From NCBI GenBank assembly GCA_946803715.1, contig CAMPET010000002.1, positions 457,907-521,906 of the forward strand: a stretch of DNA of 64,000 nucleotides, written 5' to 3'. How positions within the stretch are numbered: position 1 is the first letter of the stretch; each line of letters begins with the position of its first letter. The stretch is from Beroe ovata. Its lineage: Eukaryota > Ctenophora > Nuda > Beroida > Beroidae. A model generated the notes under the pieces. The model was not told the DNA's origin. It worked only from the letters and a program-made list of their open reading frames with translations, and did no database searches. This document shows, in pieces, positions 52,801 to 63,760 of the stretch. Position numbers and translations under genes: made by a program.

Positions 52801-55800
52801 GAAAGAGCGGTAATTTTCATTGCGTTCAATTGAACAGGCGTGATAAAATTAACAAAGGTTCCTACTTTAATGAGAATAATGGTCAACCTGTTGCCATCAA
52901 TTTTCGTCCAACTTTGCACAACTCCAGATAAATAATTTGTGTACGATTCCACAAACTTCCCAACTGATGATCCAAGGTTCAGTGAATTCTCAACGCTTTC
53001 CACAATCGCAGTTAAATTCTCTGGCCCGAGTCCAAACACGGCTTGTGCCGAGATTAGCAAAGCAATTGCTGAAACCAGGTCTCCATCCTCAGGGGAAATA
53101 TGAAAATTTGATGAAATTTCTGCTGCATAACGAGGGATCAAAACCTGACTGACCCAAGAGTGAACCTTTATCAGTGAGTTAATGTTTCGATACGAAATAA
53201 TTTCATCCGCGAGAAATTCACTCACAACATTGTGAACATGATCGGGAATACTGAATCTAGACATGAGGTGCCTGACAACATCCATATCAACTGACACAGG
53301 GAGAATAATGTGCTTGTTAACAGCTGACTCGTGGATTCCTGCTGAAATCTCAACGACAAACTTCACTCTATCTGGAGAAGGGTCAGATCCATGGATTCTA
53401 CGAGAAAAGATCATTTTCATGACGTCATCCAAACTGTCACTTGAAGTCACTTTCACACTGACAAGCACAACCTCAGCTGATATCCCATCCAACCGTTGCC
53501 GTAACTCTGCTTCTGACTGAAGCAGTGGATCATGTGACACAATGACACACGAGCTGTCACACTGAGTGTAGAGGTACTGAGTGTATCTGATCAGTGCAGA
53601 CTTGCCGGAGCCGGACTTACCGCACAGAATGACTGGGATATTCAACCTGAATCGGTAAATCATCTGAACTAGCAAGATGAAGATACCAGGAGATATGATC
53701 ATTTGTTCACTGAACGGAATGTTTGTGACTCGTAACGCCTCATGCGACTGGAAAAGTGACTCTAACTCCTTATCAGATCCCATTATTCGGAGAAGAGACT
53801 CTGTGATGGTTTTATAGTCTCGGTTTTCGAACCGGAGGTTGATGTCCGTGTGTTTGTAGAAATTTTCGTTACACGTGAGGAGTTTCTTGATGTGTCGCTG
53901 GCATGGAGACAAGGATGCTGCCGTTCTGTTACACTCTACCATTTGCTGGATGGGATTGTACAGTCAATAACCTACGTGTTAATATTCAATATTAATATTG
54001 AATAATAATCAATATTGAATTGATATTCAATATTGAAATGTAAGCAATCTCCATTTATACTCACCCAAGGTATCGCCACTTCCGGAAAAACAACAAACAT
54101 CTGCGACAAGTTGAAATCTGCACTGAACATCCTCTGAACCTGCTCTATCTGATCCGATAACATAAGCCCCACATTCATCGTGTAAACATCGAGGATAGTA
54201 CCAAAATCTCTCCTGATATCCTGAATTCTGTGCAGTGTCCTATCAACCACAAACCTCATCATTCTCACAACATAACTCAGAGTCCTGGTGTTGTATCCAG
54301 GGAAACACTCCGCAAGTGTTCCCATCACTTCGCGCTCACTAAGCAGAGGTTGTGTGTAGGGCGAGAATGTGGACAGCGCGCTGAATGTGTCTGGCGTAGC
54401 GAGGTACGCGCGCAGTGCGTGAGCGGAAACCTGCCAATCCACGTTGCGCGACACATCCAGCGTAACAGGCAGTACGGAAGGAGGAAGTGAGAGGGTAAAG
54501 TCCCAGGGAGACTTGGTGTAGAGGACACTGATGTCTCTGAGGTGTTCATATTCTAGGAAGTGGCGAGTGAGCGGTGAGGAGAGGGTTACCTCGCATATCA
54601 GAGTGGAGAGTGGGAGAGACGAGGCAAGGAATGAAGCGAGGGTTTCTCTTAGTGAGTCTAGGGTCTGTATACCAGTTATCACGAGATGACGCTTGATCCC
54701 TGTGTATGATAAGGATGAGTTATTAAAAGACAAAATCAATAGGAATAGTTTGACTTGCCCTCCTCTGAAACAAAGTTTATAAATACCTTTGGAACCTTCA
54801 ATGATCTTCAGAGAAGTGATGTCCATCCATGATGCAGACAAATTTTCTCTCTTGAGGATTCTTGCGATAACAGCAGACTTGCCGGACCCTCTTCGTCCAC
54901 ATACGACAATAATAGCGCACTGAAAGAGTGGGGTTATTGTCCTGTCAATTATTTCGTCAGAAATCAGCAAATAAAAAGTTCTCAAATTGCTAGAAACAAT
55001 CGATTTATAAATCAGAAAAAACAAATCAGAAATATCAAAATAATTTGACATGATGGAATGGATAGAATCCAGCCAAGTCTAAATAGGTACCATCAAAAAA
55101 TTGAAATTCGGTATAAAAAGTACACAGTAGTGCTGATATCCTAACTGCAGCACCATCTAAGCCCTGGCAATCTTCGACTTGCAGTAGGATACTAGCTTCT
55201 CGTAAACCACAGTGTCTCGAGTGTCCAATTCTTGCTGCAGCTTCTCTGAGAATTTCCACTGTGTAGGTTGTGTTCTCCCAGCAGACATATCACGTGCTAT
55301 CTTGTGCTTGCGGTAGTGGTTGTCATGGGAACCGGGGATGTTATCAGGTTGTGAGGACGCTGCCATCGATTGCATTGGATCAGGAGTGGGATGGGCTGGA
55401 TCAGGAGTGGGTTGAGCTGGATCAGGAGTGGGTTGAGCTAGATGAGATGTGAATGGAGCTGGATCAGATAGTGGAGCTGGATCAGGCAAGAGATCAGATA
55501 GTGGAGCTGCCTCCTCCCCTAGCATTGACTCGTGGTTATGAGGCTTCCCAATGGACTGCAACATCTGTCCATCACGAGTGAACACTCTCGCAGTACACTT
55601 CACATCTGATCGGAGACACCGCCACGCTTGTCGACCGTCCCTCGTCAGCTTCCCCACCCTAGTGTACCGAAAACCGGACTCAAGTAGGTTCCGTGAATTC
55701 TCCGTACGTCCCCGGACTATGGTATACGAGTTCTCGGAATGCATTGTGAAGAGAAGATCAATTAAGATAATGCTGTACCTCCCGTGATCTAGTGTTTTAT

Positions 55801-56098
55801 ACACTGTCCGGCCAAACGGTGATTGGGCGTGGCTGGACTGATGCACGTGGCTATATTGGTCACGTGTCTGTTGTCACATGACCTTCATGATATTTGAGTA
55901 GCTAATCATGATTGCGTTCAGCAAATTAGGTTGAATAAGAAATAAGACACCTTATCATTAGAAAGTTGGAATTTGGATGAGACATCATGAATTTGGCGAT
56001 TAATTCAGATGACAAGGAGAAAGCTAACTTCATAATGAACAGTTAGTAGGTGGCCTACCTTGGGATTGAAGAACTCTCTCCTCATTCTCTCACAGGCT
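43869..56098 (-). CDS. RNF213-like (mysterin-type) AAA+ protein with RZ finger, reduced, no RING seen
   Basis: About 20 exons on one strand. First solid exons from the right: 56098-56058 (tentative, MRREFFNPK), 54919-54787 (Walker A GRRGSGKSAV), 54699-54065, 53945-52866 (second Walker A GKSGSGKSAL), 52796-52544, 52418-51996, 51904-51722, 51603-51304, 51127-50880, 50745-50644, 50389-50197, about 50095-49850, 49739-49613, about 49543-49331, 49222-49041, 48925-48812 (RZ finger), 48467-47693, and 45045-43869 (384-residue C-terminal exon beginning VPLISHLPYLLDLTARL). Roughly 2,200 residues, versus about 5,200 for human RNF213. Only two AAA+ units have P-loops. Their Walker B positions read LICEV and FVVEIS, lacking the DE pair. 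Between the AAA+ part and the RZ finger no C3HC4 RING is visible. RNF213-type proteins are giant E3 ligases active in antibacterial ubiquitylation and lipid metabolism; activity here is inference. Exon ends around 50100-49850 are uncertain. Confidence 0.7.
46253..47588 (+). CDS. rhodopsin-like GPCR nested in the RNF213-like gene
   Basis: Three exons: 46253-46504, 46650-46796, 46929-47588; about 353 residues. The N-terminus is short with NFTGS (N-glycosylation). Helix 1 is LVNYLVGCFFILPFLSSTIL with N-PLLFWYF; helix 2 carries ILAASDFLAALVTPL (the LAxxD motif). The helix 3 end is TTCLIAVTRMLQI, so the usual DRY is TRM. Helix 6 is CVTIFIMNIPYVVTVVTVL, and helix 7 is LPFCTSGFNPLIILCRMR, with NPLII instead of NPxxY. 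A basic tail follows. It lies on the opposite strand inside the intron between 45045 and 47693. The ligand is unknown; substitutions in both microswitches suggest a divergent or atypically coupled receptor. Confidence 0.88.
48812..48925 (-). other. RZ-type zinc finger exon of the RNF213-like gene
   Basis: The exon reads AYEFYQCPNGHVYTINNCGD then PLQRSTCPACKSLIG. The C..GH..NCG..C..C pattern is the RZ finger found in RNF213 and ZNFX1. Acceptor CATTAAACAG and donor GTAAAC are clean, and the leftover G joins the preceding ..KFEG. In RNF213 this finger, rather than the RING, is known to be needed for ubiquitin transfer to bacterial LPS. Confidence 0.9.
55157..55744 (-). CDS. FLYWCH-type zinc-finger protein, single exon
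   Basis: 195 residues from ATG 55744 (MHSENSYTIVRGRTENS). The N-terminal FLYWCH-like module has YTIVRGRTENSRN, GRQAWRCLRSDVKCTARV and KPHNHES: the two Cys and the H-x-H of the family. It is followed by a Pro-rich tandem repeat (units of LAQPTPDP) and a basic C-terminal part. FLYWCH domains bind DNA or mediate protein contacts and are often derived from MULE/Mutator-type transposases, so domestication is possible. A TATAAAA at 55795-55801 lies about 50 bases upstream. The gene falls inside the first large intron of the RNF213-like gene, same strand, if that gene's small 56058-56098 exon is real; otherwise it is simply a neighbour. Confidence 0.75.
   Translation of the reverse strand: MHSENSYTIVRGRTENSRNLLESGFRYTRVGKLTRDGRQAWRCLRSDVKCTARVFTRDGQMLQSIGKPHNHESMLGEEAAPLSDLLPDPAPLSDPAPFTSHLAQPTPDPAQPTPDPAHPTPDPMQSMAASSQPDNIPGSHDNHYRKHKIARDMSAGRTQPTQWKFSEKLQQELDTRDTVVYEKLVSYCKSKIARA
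55795..55801 (-). promoter_or_regulatory. TATA box of the FLYWCH gene
   Basis: TATAAAA on the minus strand, about 51 bases upstream of the ATG. Two CACGTG E-boxes lie about 45-65 bases further upstream (55844-55849 and 55861-55866), with ATTGG (CCAAT box reversed) between and beside them. It is the most complete promoter arrangement in the window. Confidence 0.55.
55844..55866. promoter_or_regulatory. double CACGTG upstream of the FLYWCH gene
   Basis: Two E-box palindromes 11 bases apart, just upstream of the TATA box. They match the motif found near LIN9, the tetraspan gene and the nested P450. Confidence 0.45.
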
Positions 56099-56468
56099 AA
56101 CGGGAAAACTGAACCTGTTGTCAGAATGCCATGATCTTGTGCCGTGCCTCAAGCAGTCATTGCAAAGTCCCTATTGCACTATACACAAAGATTATTGCAA
56201 ACGTGAGAAAATGTCACGGATAAAAGCATGCAGATTAAGGAGGAATGAAGAGATAACCTCAGCAAAAGCGAGAATGAACACCAATGGTTGTCGAATTACG
56301 TTAATCTCGTCGAAAATACAGCATTCAATTTAACATACAGACAAACATAAATTTTCATATTACCAAACTTTCAAACATCAATCATTGCAAAATTCAATCT
56401 TTCATCTCAATATTGAACTGCATAACCCTGTACAGCATGACCAGATAGGTGCAGCTGCACAGTTGCAT
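56099..56468. other. gap between AP5B1 and the RNF213-like gene
   Basis: 370 bases with no supported exon. It would hold the RNF213-like promoter or its missing 5' exon and the AP5B1 3'UTR. The short open frames at 56118-56333 and 56385-56663 (plus) are unsupported; the second is mostly antisense to AP5B1. Confidence 0.4.
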
Positions 56469-59400
56469 TCAGTACACATCTTCAGTAGCTGCAGTGGTGA
56501 ACAGGCTGTACAGCACGGGGAATATTTCAATGGAGTCCATGGCAATCTTCACGGATGCAAACTCCGGGACACACGTTATCAGGACAAAGTGGTGCGGAGG
56601 CAGGCCGAACATGTAGTAGACATTCCTATCATTCTTATCGTCGGGCAGTCGGAACGTATTTAATCGGATCTTCAGACCATCCCGCGGTCTTATCTTGCTG
56701 ACCATAGCATCTCCTGCCCCTTCACTTCTCTGGTGAGTCTCACAGTAGTCCCACAGTGATGTGAAGAGGAGAGCAGGAGAGAAGTTGTTGAGAGGCAGGG
56801 GACAGAGCAGATCACCCAGCTCTACCACTAAGTCGGGGAGCGGGCACCGATAGTGGTGCCCGTTCTGCGAGTACTCAACCCTCGCTGACACCACTCCTGC
56901 ACGTGGAGTTGCGGTGTCAATCGTCACGGTGATTGTGTCCCCAGATCGGAGAACCGGAACGAGAACACTCGGAACCGGCCCGTACTGGTCGTTGTGCGGA
57001 GTAAACCGGAACTCGGCACACGTTAGGTACTCCTCCTCCTTCGCGAGGTGGACACAGAATGAGAGGGAAATGCAGAGATGCAGAGAGCACGTGTAGAGGG
57101 TGGTGTCAAGCTCGTGGTACTCTACAGTTGGGTTAATGTACGTTTTCCGAGCAATTGTCGTCAGCAGTTTGTCCAACTTCATTGTAGGCCGGTCTGGGAA
57201 TAGGAGTCATCATTAATATTCCTCGACAGATGTATGACAACAGTTCCTATTAAAGATAAAATAATGGGTAAAGTAAGATGGGTAGGAGGTATAAGAACAG
57301 TGGCGTGAGAATAATTACGGTAGTGAGTGAACAAACCCAAGTAGGAGCAAATTCCTCCCTGATCCGTATCCTGAGCATGAATTTGAGCAGACCCGAAGAG
57401 AGACGCCTGCAGTTTGGTGGTGCTGTACGTGGTGAGATATCTCTGCAGGAGTAACATGAGTGATTGCTGTAGTGGAAAGCGGCTGAGAGCGCCGCATAGC
57501 TCGCCCAGTTCAGCCGTCACTGCCGACAGCTTGGGGTGGCGTAGTGTAGACCTGTGGGTAGTGGTATACACGAGGGGAAGGGAGGCATATTATACCTGGT
57601 GTAATATGAACAGTGACACTCAGGAAACGTAGTCTATTGGATGTGTTGAAGTAGAGAACTAGGTACTAGGTAGGGAGATATGGTTTAGGGTGGCATACAA
57701 ACACGTGTATTGTATGTTGCCATATACTCGGCAGCACTCACTTGATCATGTCAGATATCGTCACGATTTGTTGAGGGCTCAGATCATTGTCTCGGGCTAG
57801 GAGCGTACAGTAGCGGAGGACTGGTTTAGGGGAGTACTCCGCTAGTGTAAGGTAGTGTTGAATGATGATCAGATAGTGTTCAGACGATGCGAGGAACTGG
57901 TCTGCCGACTGTTTCGTGATAAACTCGACTAACTGTAGCATCACCTGACACAGTATACAGTTAATAATATTCTCACGTGGGTCACAAGTTGAACAAAGCG
58001 AAGTTTCTCGAGATTACCTCAAGTAAAGTCGGTGAGTAGGATGAGAACGGGATTGAGTTTAGAAAGTTGACAGCGTAGAGCGCATATTTGGGCTGGTCAA
58101 ACAACATGATCCGGACAGTTTGCTCTATTTCCCGCCTTGTCTGCTCCCTGTTCGAGCTGTTGTAGATGTTCCACACGACTCTGAAGAATAGACTCGGGTA
58201 CTCGCCGCCCACCTTGTAGAAGAAGTGACGGTGAAAGTGTCTCAGAGCTGTCATCATCTGTCCACTTGTCTCGCACTCCTCGTGATGTGACAGCGCTATT
58301 ATCTTGAGAGCTGTCACCTCGTGGCTGTCGAATGTCTGTCTCTCTGTCACCTCACGACACAGCACCCTCTCCTGGAATAGCATATGAAATGCCAGACGTT
58401 GCACGTGTGACTTGACATTGCTTGTCTTGAGGAGTGACTTGCACGCTGCGATGACGTCATCACGACTAAACAATGACGGGTTGTAGACAATGGTGTATGG
58501 AGAGCTGAGGGAGAGGTCCGGGAGATTTGAAAGGAGTTCTTGCGTCTTCTCTGGAGGTAGCTCGTCCACACAACGTCTGTGGGGGGCAGTTGCCGGAGTG
58601 TCAGTTGTAGATAAATGATGATGATGAAAAAAGATTATGGGTAGATGAGCAAGATGGGCAGTATATCATTACCTGATGACAAAATGTGAGATATTTTTCG
58701 ATTCTGAGAGTCTCTTCACCACGAAATCTTGCTGTTCTGGAGTAACAGCTCCACTGACAAGAAGAGCATTGTGTGGGTGGGTGAAGTACTCGAATGCTGG
58801 TGTTGTGGAGAACATATGGAGGTAGTCAACCTGTGGTGGGGAGAGAGAGGTCACATTGTCAGTAAGAGACGGGGAGTTGAGAAAGAAGGAAAACATATAT
58901 CAGTTATTGCTGTTGTAATGGTTAACACGTTAACGGAATTGAAATCATGACGATTGATTTACTTGTCTTGTATGAGGTTTTCGGTAGTACAATGATAATT
59001 GCGTGCACCACTACGGGATATGTTCAACAATTACCACAGCAGGTCAGTATTATCATAATGTATTGCTTCGCATTCTCTTCGAACCTTCTTAACAGCAGCA
59101 GCAATTTCACTGAGTGATGTGTAAGCAAGAACCCGCACTAGGATGTTCAATGAATCATTGGTGGTGAGAGCATAGAACACAGCGGCCACGTTATCCACAA
59201 TGTCTTGATTGAACCTGAAACTCAGATAGGTGATACACAGATCGTAACTTCAGTTTAACTTCAGTTTTCCTTGAAATGATATTGGCCTAGGCATATCATA
59301 TGAAATTAGCTTGCAATTCTCATTGTAAAAATTTCAAATCGGGACACAAAATTATTTGGATTGATGGATTATTGGATTGATGTACAACTTATTGAAGTTA

Positions 59401-59779
59401 GACTGATCATAGCACAACAAACTACTTGAAAGTGTGATGATAAACTGTCAGTTCAGTAAGCAGCAATATTATTTGTGACAAAAGCTTTCCTCTCCCTCCA
59501 GCAGAGGAAACAAGACGTAACAAGCTGCTTATCACTTCCTCCTTTTTCAAGAATTAGGTATGTTTCATCATTTCGATAATACTTGAGGGCGAGTAAATAC
59601 TCCATTATAATCCTTGACAGAGGTGATAGGGAGCTGGAAAATACCTGTATATTCTGTTCATTTAATAGAGTCACCATATCTCTCAAAGTTTTGGCACTCT
59701 CCAAAGAGCCGCTATTCGTTATTTCAAACAAGAGCTGCTTCGCTGTACCCCGGATTGACATTTTGATGCTGATTAACAT
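56469..59779 (-). CDS. AP5B1: AP5B1, AP-5 adaptor complex beta subunit
   Basis: AP-5 is the fifth heterotetrameric adaptor, acting in late-endosome/lysosome retrieval with SPG11/SPG15. Exons: 59779 or 59761 to about 59500 (N-terminus; donor uncertain), 59214-59095, 58830-58673, 58576-58018, 57944-57742, 57551-57319, 57193-56469; about 740 residues against 878 in human. Most is helical repeat, e.g. YPSLFFRVVWNIYNSSN and YALYAVNFLNSIPF. The C-terminal appendage-like part matches AP5B1: FRFTPHNDQYGPVPSVLVPV, YRCPLPDLVVELGDLLCPLP, LLFTSLWDYCETH, PPHHFVLITCVPEF and a hydrophobic end EIFPVLYSLFTTA. The first-exon donor is not clear, so the N-terminal join is provisional. Confidence 0.8.
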
Positions 59780-60273
59780 AATTTAACGCATGAAAGAGGA
59801 TGATTGGAATAGTATCAACCACCTCTTGTTATATCTCTATGATATGAGTGAATGTCTATGATATGATATGAGTGAATGTCTATGATATGAGTTAAATAAT
59901 ATACCTAAGTACCTTTTCAATACAAGGCTATTACGATGTGTACCAAACATACCATACACCACAATGGGAAACCTGCTTTCACTTCTTCAAGGGCCAAGGT
60001 TAATGAAGACTACTGGCTTTATTAAAGAAAATAAATACAGTACCTACTACCCTATTAAAGTATAAACGTAACAAAGATAAATTATTTTCCTAATACAGTA
60101 TTTTTAAATTACATTATTTTCAAAATGTTAAAAAGTTTAAAGTACCATGAGTATGCTGATTGAGGAAGGAACCTCTACAAACATAATCAAGAAAAAATGG
60201 ATTGATTTAAACAAATCAAGAAACTTTATCACCCTTTATATACAAAAATAAATAACATTGTCTTTTTCGAGCT
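59780..60273. other. intergenic with a short tandem repeat
   Basis: Between AP5B1 and the BTB gene. At 59825-59890 TATGATATGAGTGAATGTC is repeated about three times. The rest is AT-rich without signals. Confidence 0.6.
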
Positions 60274-61769
60274 TCAAGATCCTATCTTTGCTTGTAGGCA
60301 AATAACCTTAATGTTTGTTTCATTTTTGATAACCTCTTTTATGGTTTTACTATCATGAGTGAATAGGGAAACAAGTTTGTGGTTTCGATTTGGTCCGTAT
60401 TTGATGAGCCAGTGAAAATCGCTGCTATGGAAATGAACAGGATACACAACTCCAGGTCTCTTGCTTTTCCTCCGATAACTGTGAACTCTTTTTTCATAGC
60501 AGGGTGCACCATTCTTCAGCTTCAAGACAGTTTCCTGTGTTGATTTTCCGCAAAGCAAACACGGAGAAAAGAAACTCAATAAACCATCTTTCTGTATTTC
60601 ATCAATATCGTCCTCATAACTCAAATTCCATAAGTTCATTATGTACCGAGATTTAGATTTAGGATCATCTGGTTCAAAAGGATTCTGGATATTATCAGTT
60701 AAGTGTGATGGGAAGAATAAACGGAACTTCCAAGTATCCATATACCAATCAAGTATTCCAAGATATCTGTTGGATAGTGCTAAGGGATCAATATTCTCCA
60801 ATATTGTTTCAAATAAAATCTGCACCTCAGAAAGAGGTTTTCCTATCATGTATTGAGCAATCCAAAAGAGTGCAGTTTCAATCTTTGCAAACTCAGAATA
60901 ATCACAACTACTACTACACAGTCTGAACATTTCTTCACAGGTAAAATCTTTCCATGAGGAAAGGCTGGGTCTGTAAAGACATTTAGGATTTTTGCTAACA
61001 GGCTGGTTGTTCAATGCTGATTTGGTCTTACTGAGAGTCCATGATGACGCTTCAGGTATTTCCAAATCCCCATCAATACTTAATTCCTCCATCATAGTTC
61101 TCTTGGCATCACCATTTACTTTTTTCATACAGTTATCTGTGTCAGGCAAAGCCTGGCTGATACCACTGATCAAAAAGTTTGGAGGTATGTGATCTGTTCC
61201 AAGCCATAATTTTTTAACGTGACTGCTTCTCTCTTGTTGGCTGGATAGACTGATAAGAGTGTCAGCCTCGCTTGGGAAGCCATTGCACTCCATCCAGTAA
61301 GTACACAAGCTAAAGAGCTCATCAATATCAAACCAAATACTGAATAACATGAAAACAGGTATATTTGTAATGTCCAAGTTTACACCTCCTCCATATAATA
61401 GTTCAAGGCACTGAAACAATATTAATGATTGGTATGATATTGTGTCATAAAAATCATATTGCTCCATTCAGTTTAGAAAATATTATAAGATGCCAAATAT
61501 TTAGTCTTTGATTTATATTCATGATTTTTTTAATTTTTCAATCAAACCTGATAGATCTGTGTTGTCATACCATCAAGTTGAGCAATTAGTGGTATTTCGT
61601 TTTTCTTAGACAAAAACTTTTCTAAAGTCAGACTCCTTGCGGCAAGAATTGTTCCACTGCACGGTATCGACAAGCTCCCATTTATGAAGTAAGCTGTATT
61701 AGGTATCACCAAACCATCCTGTTTGATAAACTTAGACAAGTCTCCAAGTGGCGTCAGCGAAATTATCAT
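60274..61769 (-). CDS. BTB/POZ-domain protein
   Basis: Two exons: 61769-61545 and 61412-60274; about 450 residues. The BTB fold spans the junction: LSIPCSGTILAARSLTLEKF, LIAQLDGMTTQIYQ, then CLELLYGGGVNLDITNIPVF and FDIDELFSLCTYWMECNG, matching the ILAARS...LYGG...LA..F pattern. C-terminal of it, no Kelch repeats are visible. About residues 150-330 are helical, and a Cys pair (CLLCG) lies near residue 365. BTB proteins usually serve as CUL3 adaptors or transcription regulators; the partner is unknown. The donor after exon 1 is GTTTGA, an unusual form. Confidence 0.75.
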
Positions 61770-62534
61770 CAGTAGCCAATTTGCAGTGACAATGTGATCT
61801 TAACTGTTATTGAAACCTGCTATTCAAAGAGCACATTTCAAGAAGGAGACTAGTGTAAAGCAATCATTGGATTATATTGAGGTAATATTAATGGCCTTTA
61901 ATTTATAGGACCAAATAATATTTATAAGAAACTAGGTGTGTTGTGGGCAGTCCAAAACTTATGAAGACTTCTTATAACAATCTAATTGGAGCCTAAGGAT
62001 ATTAATTACAGTTATATTATTACTAGGGAGCCTGTAGAGTAGTAGCCTGTTGAAAACGATACATAGCTGCCCAAGTTATTGTGAAAGGTGTTGAATGCAG
62101 CTGAAATTGAGATCTAAATTCCAGATCATAAACAATCAAAACATCACTTCATCCAGTGTGTGCAAAACAAGAACAATTTCCCCGATGACTGAGTGTCATT
62201 GCACATGCAACTCTTCTCTTCCCTATCAACAGAGAGAGCACCCAGAAATAACTGCTTACCCACCTCAAACTCTCAAAACAATCCACAAAAGGAACGCAAC
62301 AAGTTGGAAATAACTAACAACACATGTACTCATCTCCACTTGTAGTCCTAACCATAGTAATGCCCATCTAGGCTAAAAACTTGCACGTGCATCTCGTTAC
62401 ATTGATACATGATACAAACAGAATTTGCGAGATTATAATATGGATGGTTTTATTTTCACTTTGGATTTTGAATCATCTCAAAAATAGAAAGCAAAAGCCA
62501 AAAACAAAAGAAAAAGGCTCAAGAAAAATCAAGT

Positions 62535-63260
62535 CTCTCATTACCCATGCAATTTTTGCATTAGCAAATAGATAAAAAGAATTACATTTCCACTCATGTT
62601 GTTGCAAATGAAATTTTCAATTTCCAAGTCCATGAACTCTGTTACAATTAAAGCACAAAATTTGACAAAATAATGTAAATTCTGTATTCTCATAAGATTT
62701 GTAAATTGTAAAATAACTCCCTACCCTCTTCCCTCGCTGGCGGGATCATATCAATAATTATCTCTGGCAAAGAATCTCAATTGATATAAAGAATTGCGCG
62801 CGGCGGCGAGGGTATAGTATGTAGTAAAAAAATTGTAGGATTTTGCCCTACCGTCGTTGCGCGCAATTTTCATTCCGCCAGCAAGGGTAGGGTGAAATTT
62901 TAGAAAACCATGGCCATCTAGGTTTACGTTGTCGATCGATGATAGACCCTGTCGAGAATTTCGNCCGTCGTGCGCGGATTCAAACGAGGCAGAATAGCAC
63001 GAGCCAATAGATATAAATAATTACATTTCCTCTCATGTTGTTGCAAATGAAATTTTCACTTTCCAAGTCCATGACCGCTCTGTTACAAAATTCGACAAAA
63101 TAGTGTAAATTCAGCATTCTCATTATAAGATTTGTAACGCCCTACCCTTGCTGGTGGCGCGGGATTATATCAATATATCGCTGGCAAAGAATCTCAATTG
63201 ATATAAAGAATTTATTTGCAATTGCGCGCGGCGGCGAGGGTATAGTAAGATAAAAACTAC
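62535..63260. repeat. duplicated repeat block with a single N between copies
   Basis: Copy 1 (about 62535-62830) and copy 2 (about 63000-63250) share ACTCATGTTGTTGCAAATGA, TTTCCAAGTCCATGA, TCTCAATTGATATAAAGAAT and GCGCGCGGCGGCGAGGGTA, in the same order. An N sits at 62964, just before copy 2. Differences are small indels. Confidence 0.8.
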
Positions 63261-63639
63261 TAATTAAAATTTATGGTATGTGGTATGAAACTATTTAGGC
63301 ATTTTATTAAGTTCTAGTTAATGAGGGAATGAAGGTTCACGCCGCGCGCTGCCTTCTCAGGCGGGCCCGGGATCTGTCCCTGGCACGTCCGGACGAATAT
63401 ACAATAGCATAGCTATAGCGCGCGAGAAACAGAGGTCGTAGATTAAATCCTACAACTAGACATCACAAAATATTTATTCAATTGTCGCGTCGATTGCGCG
63501 AGCTAGAAACCGCGAGCTAGAAACCGAACCCGGAAACAGCTAGATCAAATAAAATTGACAACGCCAGCGTGCGTAGAAACTAAATGTAATCCTACAACGT
63601 GACATGTGCATGGATAGAACCGATAACCAATTCTTTGCC

Positions 63640-63760
63640 AGTTGCCTGGCGATGCTAGGCCCAGCTGACGCGAGCCGCGACTAGCGCCAATGAAATTCTC
63701 GACAATGAAATTCTCGACAGGGGCTATCATCGACAGCCAATTTGCCAGATGTCAACTGTC
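63640..63760. repeat. interspersed element, GCCTGGCGATGCTAGGCC family
   Basis: Contains GCCTGGCGATGCTAGGCCCA, AATGAAATTCTCGACA (twice) and GGCTATCATCGACAGCC, all found at 35750-35846 and 36265-36400. Partial copies lie at 34716-34800, 36065-36170 (opposite end) and 62930-62963. No coding capacity, so a nonautonomous element. Confidence 0.75.

Noticed and set aside
43869-55051. Dynein heavy chain or midasin as the identity of the large AAA+ gene
   Set aside because: The RZ finger and the C-terminal helical region fit the RNF213 family; there are no microtubule-binding stalk or MIDAS features.
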